This document shows, one piece after another, positions 45,252-54,030 of a stretch of 64,000 bases of DNA. Position 1 is the stretch's first letter; each line of letters starts with the position of its first letter. The notes beneath the pieces are model-generated. The model was given only the letters and a program-made list of their open reading frames with translations. It searched no databases and was not told the DNA's origin. The stretch is taken from positions 124,001 to 188,000 of the forward strand of contig JBAOIH010000010.1 of assembly GCA_037045645.1 (NCBI GenBank). Direction: 5' to 3'. A program made the position numbers and the translations under genes. The stretch comes from Nocardioides sp. (lineage in GTDB: Bacteria; Actinomycetota; Actinomycetes; Propionibacteriales; Nocardioidaceae).

Positions 45252-45731
45252 CTAGTTCTGCGCGCAGCCCTTCTCGAACTCTGCGCGGCTGACGATCTTG
45301 CCCGTGTCGCCGACCTGCACCTGATCGCGCGAGAGTCGATCGAGGTCACCCGGGTTGACGATCACCGGCGTGGCAGCCACGTCCTCGTCGGCCGAACCGG
45401 CCCCGACGATGACCACACGTCCGGTCTCCCACTCCCATCCCGCACCCGACCACCCCGCCGGGTTGGCCGGATCGAGTTCGACCAATCCGGTCTCGGGTGT
45501 AGCCGCCGTCCAGTGCCCGAGCCGGGGATTCTCCTCGTCCTCGTTCAGCCCGGTGCGGTCACCTGAGACGTCGAGGATGCCGAGCGCCGCATCGCACGAC
45601 AGCACCAGGATCGTCGGATGCCCGTGCGCCATGGTGACGCCGACCTGGCCGGAGATATCGGTGGTGACGATGTTGCAGCCGGAGACTGTCACGGCGAGGG
45701 CGGCGCCGGCGAGGAATCGGGTGGTGTTCAT
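45252..45731 (-). CDS. Putative lipoprotein
   Basis: A 159-residue protein with a lipoprotein signal: MNTTRFLAGAALAVTVSGC, giving a lipobox VSGC with Cys19 as the likely lipid-modified residue. The mature part is acidic and has no recognised domain. An upstream start at 45860 would destroy the signal peptide. Likely anchored on the outer face of the cytoplasmic membrane. It is read away from the frameshifted yaaA gene. Confidence 0.75.
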   Translation of the reverse strand: MNTTRFLAGAALAVTVSGCNIVTTDISGQVGVTMAHGHPTILVLSCDAALGILDVSGDRTGLNEDEENPRLGHWTAATPETGLVELDPANPAGWSGAGWEWETGRVVIVGAGSADEDVAATPVIVNPGDLDRLSRDQVQVGDTGKIVSRAEFEKGCAQN

Positions 45732-45846
45732 GACTCCAGCGTCCGCTGCTTCACCCAGGTCCGCCTGAGCCGTGGTGCTCAGCCTGGCGACCGAAGCTTC
45801 GTCTCGCGGCCACGAGCCGCCGCCGTACGCGAAGTAGGCTTCGGTG

Positions 45847-46633
45847 GTGCTGGCCGTCATCTCTCCCGCGAAGTCGCTGGACTACGAATCCAAGCTTCCC
45901 CACCCGCAGACACACCGAGCCGCGACTGCTGGACCAGTCTCAGCAGCTCATCGACGTGATGCGTACGAAATCACCCGACGAGGTCGCCGACCTGATGGGC
46001 ATCTCCGACGAACTGGCCGCGCTCAACGTCGAGCGTTATGGCGACTTCGAGACACCGTTCACGATGCGCAACGCACGGCAGGCGCTGTTGGCGTTCAACG
46101 GCGACGTCTATCAGGGCATCGATGCGGCACACCGTTTCGACGGACGCGACTTCGCCGAAGCGCAGAAGACACTGCGCATCCTCTCGGGGCTCTATGGCGT
46201 GCTGCGCCCACTCGACCTGATGCAGCCCTACCGGCTGGAGATGGGGATCCAGGTCGCGAACCCCGGCGGCAAGAATCTGTACGACTTCTGGGGCACCCGG
46301 ATCGCCTCGATGTTGGCCACCGATCTCGAGGCCTCGCCGGGCGCTGCGGTGCTGGTCAACCTCGCCTCGAACGAATACTTCTCGTCGGTCGACGTCTCGG
46401 CCCTTCCCGGCGTGCCGATCATCTCGCCTCGCTTCGAGGACGAGGACGCCAAGGGCAACTACAAGGTGATCTCGTTCTTCGCCAAGCGTGCCCGCGGTGA
46501 GATGGCGGCGTGGCTGATCCAGAATCGCGTACGCACTCCTGGGGCGCTGAAGAAGTTCGACGCGGCCGGGTATGCGTACGCCCCCGAGATTTCGTCCAAG
46601 TCGGTCCCGGTGTTCCGCCGGGCACGAGGCTGA
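45847..46633 (+). pseudogene. yaaA: Peroxide stress protein YaaA, one-base frameshift
   Basis: YaaA limits iron-driven damage during peroxide stress by an unknown mechanism. The N-terminal frame gives VLAVISPAKSLDYESKLPHPQT; the rest (TEPRLLDQSQQLIDVMRT onwards) lies in the next frame and matches the family throughout (LRILSGLYGVLRPLDLMQPYRLEMG at residues ~105-130, VISFFAKRARG near residue 210). Removing one base in the run CAGACACACCGAG at about 45908-45916 rejoins them into one ~262-residue protein. The start is the GTG at 45847. Real decay or assembly error cannot be told apart here. Confidence 0.85.
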
Positions 46634-46634
46634 C

Positions 46635-47288
46635 CTAGGGGTCCAACTCCCCACCCAGTCTCGGCCACGTCACGTCCCAGGGCGGCAGGTCTTCGACACC
46701 GAGCAGCACCGGCAGCGGTTCGACGGCCCGCGTCTCGCCCATCCCTTGGGCGAGGTAGCGACCCGGGTAGCCCAACACCTGGACGGTCTCGTCGGACTCC
46801 GAAAGCTCGGTCGACCCGATCCGCTCGTCACTGACCGTCGACACGACGTTGAAGTACGCGTGGTGGATCAACGCATCCGTGACCCGCCACGACTCCTGCC
46901 GGGTGGGGTCCGTATCTTCTTCGAGCGCGAGTTCGAGCGTGTCACCGCCCGTGAGTCCGTCGAGCGTCCACGAGACCTGGAACGTGTGGGGTTCCTCCAC
47001 CGAGGGGTAGTCGGGGCCAATCAGGCGTACCCAGGGGTCTTCGATGTGCGCGTCCGCGTCGGGCAGTTCAGCGCGGATGTCCTGGCCGTCGTCAGGGTCC
47101 GACGGCAGCCCGATTGCCTGGTCGCTGGTCAGGGCCTCGACGGTGTCCAGGTCCCCGTCGGCGATGGCGTCGACGTACGCCTGGGCAGCCTGGGTCACCG
47201 CCCGTTCCACGGCCTCGTCGTCGCTTTGCGCGCAACCTGCGGCAGCAATCAGGACCGCGAGCACGGCCGCGTTCGTACGCCACCTCAC
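46635..47288 (-). CDS. Putative lipoprotein
   Basis: A 217-residue protein with a lipoprotein signal (VRWRTNAAVLAVLIAAAGC; Cys19 after AAAGC). The mature region is acidic (AVERAVTQAAQAYVDAIADG and onwards) and has no known domain. The GTG at 47288 overlaps the upstream gene's TGA (GTGA), so the two are coupled. It probably acts outside the membrane. Function unknown. Confidence 0.75.
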   Translation of the reverse strand: MRWRTNAAVLAVLIAAAGCAQSDDEAVERAVTQAAQAYVDAIADGDLDTVEALTSDQAIGLPSDPDDGQDIRAELPDADAHIEDPWVRLIGPDYPSVEEPHTFQVSWTLDGLTGGDTLELALEEDTDPTRQESWRVTDALIHHAYFNVVSTVSDERIGSTELSESDETVQVLGYPGRYLAQGMGETRAVEPLPVLLGVEDLPPWDVTWPRLGGELDP

Positions 47289-48322
47289 CTCGGAGCTCCA
47301 TCCACGTCGTAGGTGAAGATGACCGGCGTCCAACTCTGGTTGTCCAGGCCGATGACGAGCGAGCCGTCGATCTTGATCGTACGCGTGGGCAGGCCGCCCG
47401 CAGTTGCGCGCAGCCTGCCACCTGACACCTTGACGTTGGCCTGGTCGAAGGTCAGTCGCGGTTCGCGCAGCCAGTCGTATTTGTACCGCCCCTCCCACAC
47501 CTCGATGCCCGCCGCCGCGAGTCGGTCGTCGATCCGGCAATAGCTGGAAGGCCTCTCACAGGCTCGAATGCTGGCGTCAAAGAGTCTGGAGATACGACGT
47601 CGGGTGCGTGGGGTGGCGTGCAGCGTCTGCGTGGGTGGCTCGACAGTGCCGGTGCTGACCTGGACCTGTTTGGTCTGCGAGACGAACCATGGGTTGACCC
47701 GATCCTGCGTGCGGTAGACACCCGGATAGAGGGGCTGCGTGTCCTCGGTATCTCCTCCAAATCCGAGCATTCGCACCACGCGGTGCTCACCCAGGTAGGT
47801 CTCGACCGTGAGGTCGGCGAAGCCCGGTTGCTTCCAGCCAATCAGACCCTGCAGGCCGGACACGATCCACCAGTCCTCGCGGGATCTGCCAGAGCGGTCT
47901 CGCAACCTGCCGAGCATCACCGACGTCTTGACAGTCTCGCCCGAGAGTCGATAGGTCACCGGCACCTTCACGAAGGCCTCCATCGGGACTTCGTAGTTGC
48001 CACGCTCCTCGGTCGCTGTGACCTCACCGACCTCGACCACCTCGATCCGCTCCTCGGCTTCGACCAGGAACCGCCCAGCCATCCGCATCGCGCCCGGGGA
48101 CTCGTGCAACTCCGCGGACCACAACTTCTGCAGGTCATCGGACTCGGCCGTCGCGACGAGCTCGACGTACTCCTCGACGAGCGTGCGTACGGCATCTTGT
48201 CGCTGCTGCTCTGCGCGCCACCGCAGGCCGACGACCAGCCCGACGACGATCAAGATCGCGATGCCGACACGGACGGACTTGCGCTTCACAGCCTGCACCC
48301 TTCCCACGGGATCCGGCTCCAA
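47285..48322 (-). CDS. Membrane-anchored protein, uncharacterised
   Basis: A 345-residue protein with one N-terminal membrane segment (VGIAILIVVGLVVGL, residues ~19-33) after a short basic cytoplasmic tail. The remainder is extracytoplasmic and has no recognised domain; cysteines at about residues 262 and 268 could pair. It is coupled by a 4-base overlap to the lipoprotein gene downstream, and the two look like a small envelope operon. Confidence 0.75.
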   Translation of the reverse strand: MEPDPVGRVQAVKRKSVRVGIAILIVVGLVVGLRWRAEQQRQDAVRTLVEEYVELVATAESDDLQKLWSAELHESPGAMRMAGRFLVEAEERIEVVEVGEVTATEERGNYEVPMEAFVKVPVTYRLSGETVKTSVMLGRLRDRSGRSREDWWIVSGLQGLIGWKQPGFADLTVETYLGEHRVVRMLGFGGDTEDTQPLYPGVYRTQDRVNPWFVSQTKQVQVSTGTVEPPTQTLHATPRTRRRISRLFDASIRACERPSSYCRIDDRLAAAGIEVWEGRYKYDWLREPRLTFDQANVKVSGGRLRATAGGLPTRTIKIDGSLVIGLDNQSWTPVIFTYDVDGAPR

Positions 48323-48416
48323 CCGTCACCGCGTCGCGGGCATCTCGATCGCCATCACCCGGTTGGTGAACCCGTGCGTGGGCCGCGTTGTGGCGCCGTG
48401 CTCACTAGCGGCTGGG

Positions 48417-49556
48417 TCAGCAGGACATCCAGTCGAGAGTCACCAGGCCGTCCCCGTAGGTCGAGCGCGTGTCCCCGCTGGACGGTGTCACGGTGGCGCC
48501 GGCACCTGACTGGGCATAACTCGAACCGGCACCACCGGTGCCGCCATTGGTGTTCTCACCCGCGTAGGCCACACCGTTGCGCGTGCTCGTCACGCCCGTC
48601 GCGACGCTGCTGCCGCCGGCGCCGCCGGCGCAACCGCCGCCACCACCACCGGCCGAGGCCGGGATGTCGCCGTAGCCCGAGAGCAACAGGCCTGGGGCGC
48701 CCTGTCCGCCGTTGCCGCCGCTGCCGTTGCTGCCCAAGGCCTGGTCCGTGGCACCGGTCGTGGTGGCTGCGGCGGCGGACAAGTCAAGCGTGGCCGTCGA
48801 CGCGACGGCCGTGCCTGGGGTGGCACCAACGGCGCCCTTGCCCGCACTGGCCGTGTGCGTCGCGACCGTACTGCTGTTGGTCTGGTCGAGGATCGAGCGC
48901 GTGGCGTTCTGACCGTCACCACCATCGGTCCCCGTACCCGAGCCGGCGAGCGAGGTGAGGTTCGGGCTGGCCGTGAAGGGGTTGGCCGGGTTGGTGACCG
49001 TGTAGTTGGCATTGCGGGTGTACGACCCCCCACCCCCGCCTGCCACGACCAGTGGCGTCGTGCCGATCAGAATGGCCGAGCCGCCACCGCCACCCGAACC
49101 CGTACGGCTGGCGGACGGACCCGAATCGCCGCCGCTGCCATAACCCTTGCCGCCCTTGGCGACGTACGCGGCACCCGCGAGGTAGTTGTTGGAGACCTTC
49201 GTGTCGCCCACGCCACCGGCGACGAGCGTCAGGGTCGTCCCGGCCGGGACCGTCACCGTGCCCTTGAGTTCAGCACCCTTGCCCGCCCCTGTGAACGTGG
49301 CAGGGACATCCGCGCCACCCGAGCCGCCTGTGACGGTGTAGGTGACGACGGTCGTGCACGCAAAGGCGACCGTGGTGGTGCTCAGCGCGCTCGATCCGGT
49401 GCCGTTGATCGTGAGGGTCTGTGGCTCCTTGACCGGGGTGCTCGCTACGGCCGGAGCGGCTGTGGCGATCGCCACGGCTGGCGCGGACCAGAGCGCTCCC
49501 TGGGTGAGAGCGCGGCGGGTTGGCGTCTGGGCGCGGTTGGAAGAGTCGGTTGCCAT
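48417..49556 (-). CDS. Secreted glycine/alanine-rich protein with Tat-like signal
   Basis: A 379-residue protein. The N-terminus has a twin-arginine-like signal (TRRALTQGALWSAPAVAIAT, residues ~13-32, then APAVAST as cleavage region). The rest is extremely Gly/Ala/Ser/Thr-rich with runs such as GSGGGGGSAIL and AGGGGGSYT, and a C-terminal TLDWMSC. No catalytic motif was seen. It likely forms a surface or extracellular protein of repetitive beta-structure. It resembles glycine-rich surface proteins only in composition; family not recognised. Confidence 0.75.
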   Translation of the reverse strand: MATDSSNRAQTPTRRALTQGALWSAPAVAIATAAPAVASTPVKEPQTLTINGTGSSALSTTTVAFACTTVVTYTVTGGSGGADVPATFTGAGKGAELKGTVTVPAGTTLTLVAGGVGDTKVSNNYLAGAAYVAKGGKGYGSGGDSGPSASRTGSGGGGGSAILIGTTPLVVAGGGGGSYTRNANYTVTNPANPFTASPNLTSLAGSGTGTDGGDGQNATRSILDQTNSSTVATHTASAGKGAVGATPGTAVASTATLDLSAAAATTTGATDQALGSNGSGGNGGQGAPGLLLSGYGDIPASAGGGGGGCAGGAGGSSVATGVTSTRNGVAYAGENTNGGTGGAGSSYAQSGAGATVTPSSGDTRSTYGDGLVTLDWMSC

Positions 49557-49756
49557 GGCGGGGGGAGCCTCTCAGCGAAGATCGAAGATCGAAGGTTCGC
49601 GGGACTCTAACAACCAGGGGTGAGACTCACACCCTTTTTGGTGCCTAGCATGCGGGCTGTCTAGACCAGAGATCGTCTCGGTCTCGGTCTCGGCGCAGGC
49701 GCTGGCCCATGCGTACTCATGCAGGAGGCATCGCGCCGGTGCCCGGCCGGCTCGCG

Positions 49757-49918
49757 TCAGCGTCGGAAGAGTTTCGCGAAGATGCCCGTACTCGGCTCAT
49801 CCTGGTGCCCCTCGCATCGTTGGGCCTTGGGGACGCCACGCATTACCTGATCTACGTGCTGGCCGCACCCGGCCCACGTCGTTTTGCCGCACTTGCGGCA
49901 GGTCACTGCTCGGCACAT
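49757..49918 (-). CDS. Small cysteine-rich protein (zinc-binding type)
   Basis: A 53-residue protein starting MCRAVTCRKCGKTTWAGCGQ, with CxxC and later C/H residues (GQHVDQVMRG, QRCEGH) that could bind zinc. It resembles a small conserved actinobacterial protein. GAGAGGA seven bases before the ATG at 49918 is a good ribosome-binding site; the longer start at 49957 would run into the operator. It reads away from the CoA-disulfide reductase gene, and its promoter shares the same operator region. Confidence 0.7.
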   Translation of the reverse strand: MCRAVTCRKCGKTTWAGCGQHVDQVMRGVPKAQRCEGHQDEPSTGIFAKLFRR

Positions 49919-49955
49919 CGTTTGGTCCTCTCGGTTGGCTGGTTTCGCGTTCATC

Positions 49956-49971
49956 ATACCCCAGGGGGTAT
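49956..49971. promoter_or_regulatory. CsoR/CstR-type operator
   Basis: ATACCCCAGGGGGTAT is a perfect seven-base inverted repeat around AG. It matches the form of CsoR-family operators. It ends nine bases before the ATG of the CoA-disulfide reductase/rhodanese gene and 38 bases before the small cysteine-rich gene on the other strand, so one site could control both. Confidence 0.8.
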
Positions 49972-49980
49972 TGTGTCACC

Positions 49981-51603
49981 ATGACGAACCAGACCTTCCT
50001 CATCATCGGCGGCGTGGCGGGCGGGATGTCGGCGGCCACGCGACTGCGGCGGCTGGACGAGACTGCCCGCATCGTCGTGATCGAGCGCAGCGGCTACGTA
50101 TCCTTCGCCAACTGCGGCCTGCCCTATCACGTGGGCGGCGTGATCGAAGATCGCTCCGCGTTGCTACTCCAGACGCCGGAGTCGCTCGCCGCGAGGTTCG
50201 ACCTCGACGTTCGGGTGCGCACGGAAGCCGTCTCGATCGACGCGGGCGCCCGCAAGGTGCTGCTGCGCGATCTGACCACGGGCGCCGAGTCGTCGCTGGC
50301 CTATGACGCGCTCGTGCTCTCGCCCGGCGCACGACCCGTACGCCCTCCCATCCCCGGCATCGAGCGCGCACTGTCTCTGCGCGACATCGAGGACACCGAC
50401 CGGCTCGTCGCGGCGGTGGCCGACGCGACCACTGCCGTGGTGATCGGCGGCGGCTTCATCGGTGTGGAGATGGCGGAGAACCTGGTTCACCGTGGATTGC
50501 GGGTCGCGTTGGTCGAAGCCACCGATCAGGTGATGGCACCGCTGGATCCCGAGATGGTCGCGCCGGTGCATCAGGCGTTGCGCGACGGCGGGGTCGACCT
50601 GCGGCTCGGCGCGTCGGTGACCTCGATCGGCGATGAGGACGTCACGCTGTCCGACGGGTCGGCCTTGGCTGCCGACCTGGTGGTGGCCGCGATCGGCGTA
50701 CGCCCGGACGCCTCGCTGGCGCTCGCCGCTGGCCTGCGGGTCGGCGAACGAGGCGGGATCGTCGTCGACGATCACTTCCGGACCAGCGATCCACACATCT
50801 ATGCGGTCGGCGATGCGGTCGAGAAGCCCGATGCGCTCAGCCACGAGTCCGGCCTGGTGCCCTTGGCCAATACCGCCAATCTGCAGGGGCGTCGGGTCGC
50901 CGACGTGATCGCCGGCCGCCCAGGGGTGGACCGACCCGTCCGGGGTACGGCGATCGTCGGCGTGCTTGGCTTGCAGGTCGCGGCGACCGGCTGGAACGAG
51001 AAGCGCCTGCGCGCGGCGGGTCGTGCGTATCGCGCGATCCACACTCACTCGGCTTCGCACGCCAGCTATTACCCCGGTGCCGCGACGATGGCGTTGAAGC
51101 TGCTCGTCGACCCCGAGACCGACGAGATCCTGGGTGCCCAGGGCGTCGGCCGCGAGGGCGTCGACAAGCGCATCGACGTGATCGCCACGGCGATGACCGG
51201 AGGGCTGCGGGCCAGCGATCTGGCCGAGCTCGAGCTGGCGTACGCCCCACAGTTCGGCTCCGCGAAGGACCCGATCAACATGCTCGGCCACATCGCCGAC
51301 AACCTGCGCAGCGAGGTCTCGCGCTCGACCCAGTGGCACGAACTCGACGCGGCGGATGCCGCGATCATCGATGTACGGACAGCGTCTGAATTCGCTGCGG
51401 GCGCGATCCCGAGGGCTGTGAACATCCCGCTCGACGAGCTCCGCTCGCGGCTGGACGAGGTGCCGTCGGGGCCGGTCGTGGTGCACTGCGCGGTCGGCCT
51501 GCGCGGTCATCTGGCCGCGAGGATTCTGCGCCAGCGGGGCTGGGCTGACGTACGCAATCTCAGCGGCGGCTACACCACGTGGGCAGCAGGCGTGCGCGGC
51601 TGA
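49981..51603 (+). CDS. CoA-disulfide reductase with C-terminal rhodanese domain
   Basis: A 540-residue flavoprotein. The N-terminal FAD domain is FLIIGGVAGGMSAATRLRRL and the redox Cys lies in SFANCGLPYH near residue 44. The NAD(P) motif VVIGGGFIGVEMAENL is near residue 150. The Pyr_redox dimerisation domain covers about residues 315-425. The C-terminal rhodanese domain (about 455-540) has its active Cys in VVHCAVGLRGH. Such fusions reduce CoA disulfides/persulfides and polysulfide. There is no obvious Shine-Dalgarno site; the operator lies just upstream, so the mRNA may be leaderless. Confidence 0.93.
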   Translation: MTNQTFLIIGGVAGGMSAATRLRRLDETARIVVIERSGYVSFANCGLPYHVGGVIEDRSALLLQTPESLAARFDLDVRVRTEAVSIDAGARKVLLRDLTTGAESSLAYDALVLSPGARPVRPPIPGIERALSLRDIEDTDRLVAAVADATTAVVIGGGFIGVEMAENLVHRGLRVALVEATDQVMAPLDPEMVAPVHQALRDGGVDLRLGASVTSIGDEDVTLSDGSALAADLVVAAIGVRPDASLALAAGLRVGERGGIVVDDHFRTSDPHIYAVGDAVEKPDALSHESGLVPLANTANLQGRRVADVIAGRPGVDRPVRGTAIVGVLGLQVAATGWNEKRLRAAGRAYRAIHTHSASHASYYPGAATMALKLLVDPETDEILGAQGVGREGVDKRIDVIATAMTGGLRASDLAELELAYAPQFGSAKDPINMLGHIADNLRSEVSRSTQWHELDAADAAIIDVRTASEFAAGAIPRAVNIPLDELRSRLDEVPSGPVVVHCAVGLRGHLAARILRQRGWADVRNLSGGYTTWAAGVRG

Positions 51604-51624
51604 GGGGACGCGCGAGAGCGAGCG

Positions 51625-51885
51625 TCACGCGAGGGAGAGGAAGAGCTTTTCCATGGCCGCGACGTCCATCTGATTGTGCTCGGGGTCGCTCATGCACTGA
51701 CGCAGCCCGAGCGAGATCGTCGCGAATCCCGCGCGGTCGAGAGCCTTCGACACTGCGGCCATCTGGGTAACGATGTCCTGGCAGTCGCGGCCGTCCTCGA
51801 TCATCTTGATGATGCCGCCGATCTGGCCCTGGGCGCGCTTGAGGCGCTTCACGACTGCCTGCATCTGCTCAGCATCGAGTTCCAT
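51625..51885 (-). CDS. CsoR/CstR-family repressor, persulfide-sensor type
   Basis: An 86-residue all-helical repressor of the CsoR/RcnR family (AVVKRLKRAQGQIGGIIKMIEDGRDC). Cys35 and Cys64 are 29 residues apart, as in the family, but position 60, where copper-sensing CsoR has His, is Gly. This is the pattern of CstR, which senses persulfide or polysulfide by a disulfide/trisulfide bridge. The neighbour carries a rhodanese domain, which supports this. The ATG at 51885 follows the operator; a start at 51897 would fall in it. Confidence 0.9.
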   Translation of the reverse strand: MELDAEQMQAVVKRLKRAQGQIGGIIKMIEDGRDCQDIVTQMAAVSKALDRAGFATISLGLRQCMSDPEHNQMDVAAMEKLFLSLA

Positions 51886-51895
51886 GCGTCCAATC

Positions 51896-51911
51896 ATACC
51901 CCGGTGGGTAT
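51896..51911. promoter_or_regulatory. CsoR/CstR-type operator, autoregulatory
   Basis: ATACCCCGGTGGGTAT has arms ATACCC/GGGTAT around CGGT. It lies eleven bases before the ATG of the CsoR/CstR-type repressor gene and differs from the 49956 site mainly in the centre. The repressor probably controls its own gene. Confidence 0.75.
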
Positions 51912-52593
51912 TTGAATCCGGTCCGGCTTTTCTGGGGCTTGCCCGGGTGTGGGGTTTGCTTCTTGGTGGACTCCAAGCCGTCGAAGCCACAGAACTGCGG
52001 CCGGAGTCGCGACCAGAGACACTCCGGCCCCGCATCCGGCCGCAGTTCTTCCTCGCCGCACACCGGATACGGACCTGCCCGTACCTCCTGCCCAGGCACG
52101 CCCCTGCTGCAGCGGTACGGGTACGTCACCAACTCGGTCAGCAAGAGTGCCGGGTCGGCGCAGGAGCAAGCTCAGGCGGATCGGGCCGCGCGCATCGCAC
52201 GCGCCCCGAGGGGCGGGACCAGACACCGTTCCTGCCATCGGACGGGCGTCGGTTGCCGAGGCTGACACAGCGCGCCCCGATGCGTTCGCGAGTCGGGGGG
52301 ACCGTGCAGAGTTTGTTGAGTTCAAGCGGGTACTTACTCTCACGGTTAATGCGGGATCATCTTCCCATGGTCGGCGCCGCTGGACGGACACCGGCGCTTG
52401 CGGTCTTCGCCGACCTGGACGCTCACGGACTCAACATTAGACGTGTTCACCATCGCCCTCCGTCATGCTGGCCCCTCTAACCGCGAGCCGACACCGGCAC
52501 GTGGAAACCACGTACATAAAGTCGACTGATCTTGTGGATCTTGACATGGACAGCGACTTGTCAAAGTTCGCTGCATCTCGACACCATGCAGGC
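51912..52593. other. Long gap without a convincing gene
   Basis: About 680 bases between the repressor gene and dnaB. It holds a family C repeat at 51992-52050 (see that entry). The open frames over it have unusual composition and no motif, and no start has a convincing ribosome-binding site. The stretch 52500-52590 is AT-richer than its surroundings. No tRNA-like fold or rRNA sequence was seen. Confidence 0.6.
51992..52050. repeat. Family C repeat (GAACTGCGGCCGG ... CCGGCCGCAGTTCTT)
   Basis: An inverted pair of GAACTGCGGCCGG (51992) and CCGGCCGCAGTTCTT (ends 52050) around a GC-rich centre, forming a strong hairpin. Same ends as the element at 9578-9670. Confidence 0.8.
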
Positions 52594-54030
52594 TCAGTGC
52601 GCCATATCCACAAACCGCGAGTAGTGCCCCTGGAACGCCACGGTGGTGTCACGGGTCGGGCCGTTGCGGTGCTTGGCCACGATCAGGTCGGCCTCGCCGG
52701 GGCGGGTTGATTCCTTCTCGTAGACGTCGTCGCGGTGCAGCAGGATCACCATGTCGGCGTCCTGCTCAAGCGAACCTGATTCGCGAAGGTCGCTCATCAT
52801 CGGGCGCTTGTCGCCTCGCTGCTCGGGACCACGGTTGAGCTGCGAGAGCGCGATGATCGGGACTTCGAGTTCTTTGGCCAGCAACTTGATCTGGCGAGAG
52901 AATTCCGAGACCTCCAGCTGCCGCGACTCGACCTTCTTGCCGCTGGTCATCAACTGCATGTAGTCGATCACGATCAGGCGCAGGTCGTGGCGCTGCTTGA
53001 GCCGACGCGCCTTGGCGCGGATCTCCATCATCGTCATGTTCGGCGAGTCGTCGATGAACATCGGCGCACCCGACACCTCACCCATCTTGCGGGCCAGTCG
53101 CTCCCAGTCGTCCTCGGTCAACTGGCCGTTGCGGATGTGGTTGAGGGGTACGCGAGCCTCGGCGCTCAACAGACGCATCGTGATCTCCGAGCGCGTCATC
53201 TCCAGGCTGAAGAAGACACTCGCGAGGTTGTTGTGGATCGACGCGGCCCGGCAGAAGTCGAGGGCGAGAGTCGACTTGCCCATCGCGGGGCGCGCAGCGA
53301 CGATGATCATCTGGCCCGCGTGCAGACCGTTGGTCAGATCGTCCATGTCGGCGAACCCGGTCGGGACGCCATAGAGCCCGGCCTCCCGGTTGCCGATCGC
53401 CTCGATCTCGTCGAGGACACCAGCCATGATGTCGCTCAGCGGCGCATAGTCCTCCGAGGCGCGCTTCTCGGTGATCTTGTAGACCTCGGCCTGCGCCTGG
53501 TCGACCACGTCGTCGACCTGGCCCTCCCCGGCGTACCCGATCTGCACGATCTTGGTCCCCGCATCCACGAGCCGACGCAAGATCGCCTTCTCGCGCACGA
53601 TCTCGGCGTAGTAGCCGGCGTTGGCGGCAATCGGGACGTTCGCGCTCAGGGTGTGGAGGTACGGCGCGCCGCCCACGCGGGCCAACTCGCCACGGCGGGT
53701 CAACTCGGCCACGACGGTGATGGGATCGGCCGGCTCACCACGGCCGTAGAGGTCGAGGATCGCGTCGTACACGATCTCGTGGCTCGGGCGATAGAAGTCG
53801 ACCCCGCGCAGCACCTCGGCGACGTCGGCGATCGAGTCCTTGCTGATCAGCATGGCGCCCAGCACCGACTGCTCGGCGGCCATGTCCTGCGGCGGAGTGC
53901 GATCGCCAGGGCGGCCGACGTGCTGCGGAGCCTCGCCGGGGGCGAACGACACCGGGCCGTCGCCCCATTCGTCGGCGACGATGGAGAAATCCTCGGGGAA
54001 CTCCGAGGAGTCCTGCTCGGTGATGCTCAC
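52594..54030 (-). CDS. dnaB: Replicative DNA helicase DnaB
   Basis: The hexameric replicative helicase, 478 residues. The N-terminal DnaB_N domain (residues ~35-140, PPQDMAAEQSVLGAMLIS) is followed by the RecA-like domain with Walker A ARPAMGKSTLA near residue 225, Walker B LIVIDYMQLM near residue 333, and the IIALSQLNRGPEQRGDKRP helicase motif. No intein is present, unlike some actinobacterial dnaB genes. The start is the GTG at 54030, preceded by GGAGG; an ATG at 54048 lies too close to that site. Confidence 0.97.
   Translation of the reverse strand: MSITEQDSSEFPEDFSIVADEWGDGPVSFAPGEAPQHVGRPGDRTPPQDMAAEQSVLGAMLISKDSIADVAEVLRGVDFYRPSHEIVYDAILDLYGRGEPADPITVVAELTRRGELARVGGAPYLHTLSANVPIAANAGYYAEIVREKAILRRLVDAGTKIVQIGYAGEGQVDDVVDQAQAEVYKITEKRASEDYAPLSDIMAGVLDEIEAIGNREAGLYGVPTGFADMDDLTNGLHAGQMIIVAARPAMGKSTLALDFCRAASIHNNLASVFFSLEMTRSEITMRLLSAEARVPLNHIRNGQLTEDDWERLARKMGEVSGAPMFIDDSPNMTMMEIRAKARRLKQRHDLRLIVIDYMQLMTSGKKVESRQLEVSEFSRQIKLLAKELEVPIIALSQLNRGPEQRGDKRPMMSDLRESGSLEQDADMVILLHRDDVYEKESTRPGEADLIVAKHRNGPTRDTTVAFQGHYSRFVDMAH

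Noticed and set aside
51894..52391. Minus-strand 165-codon frame in the gap before dnaB
   Set aside because: Spans the operator and a family C repeat, has no motif and no ribosome-binding site, and starts in unusual composition.
52437..52652. Small minus-strand frame (71 codons) overlapping the dnaB end
   Set aside because: No motif, shadow over dnaB sequence, and no convincing start site.
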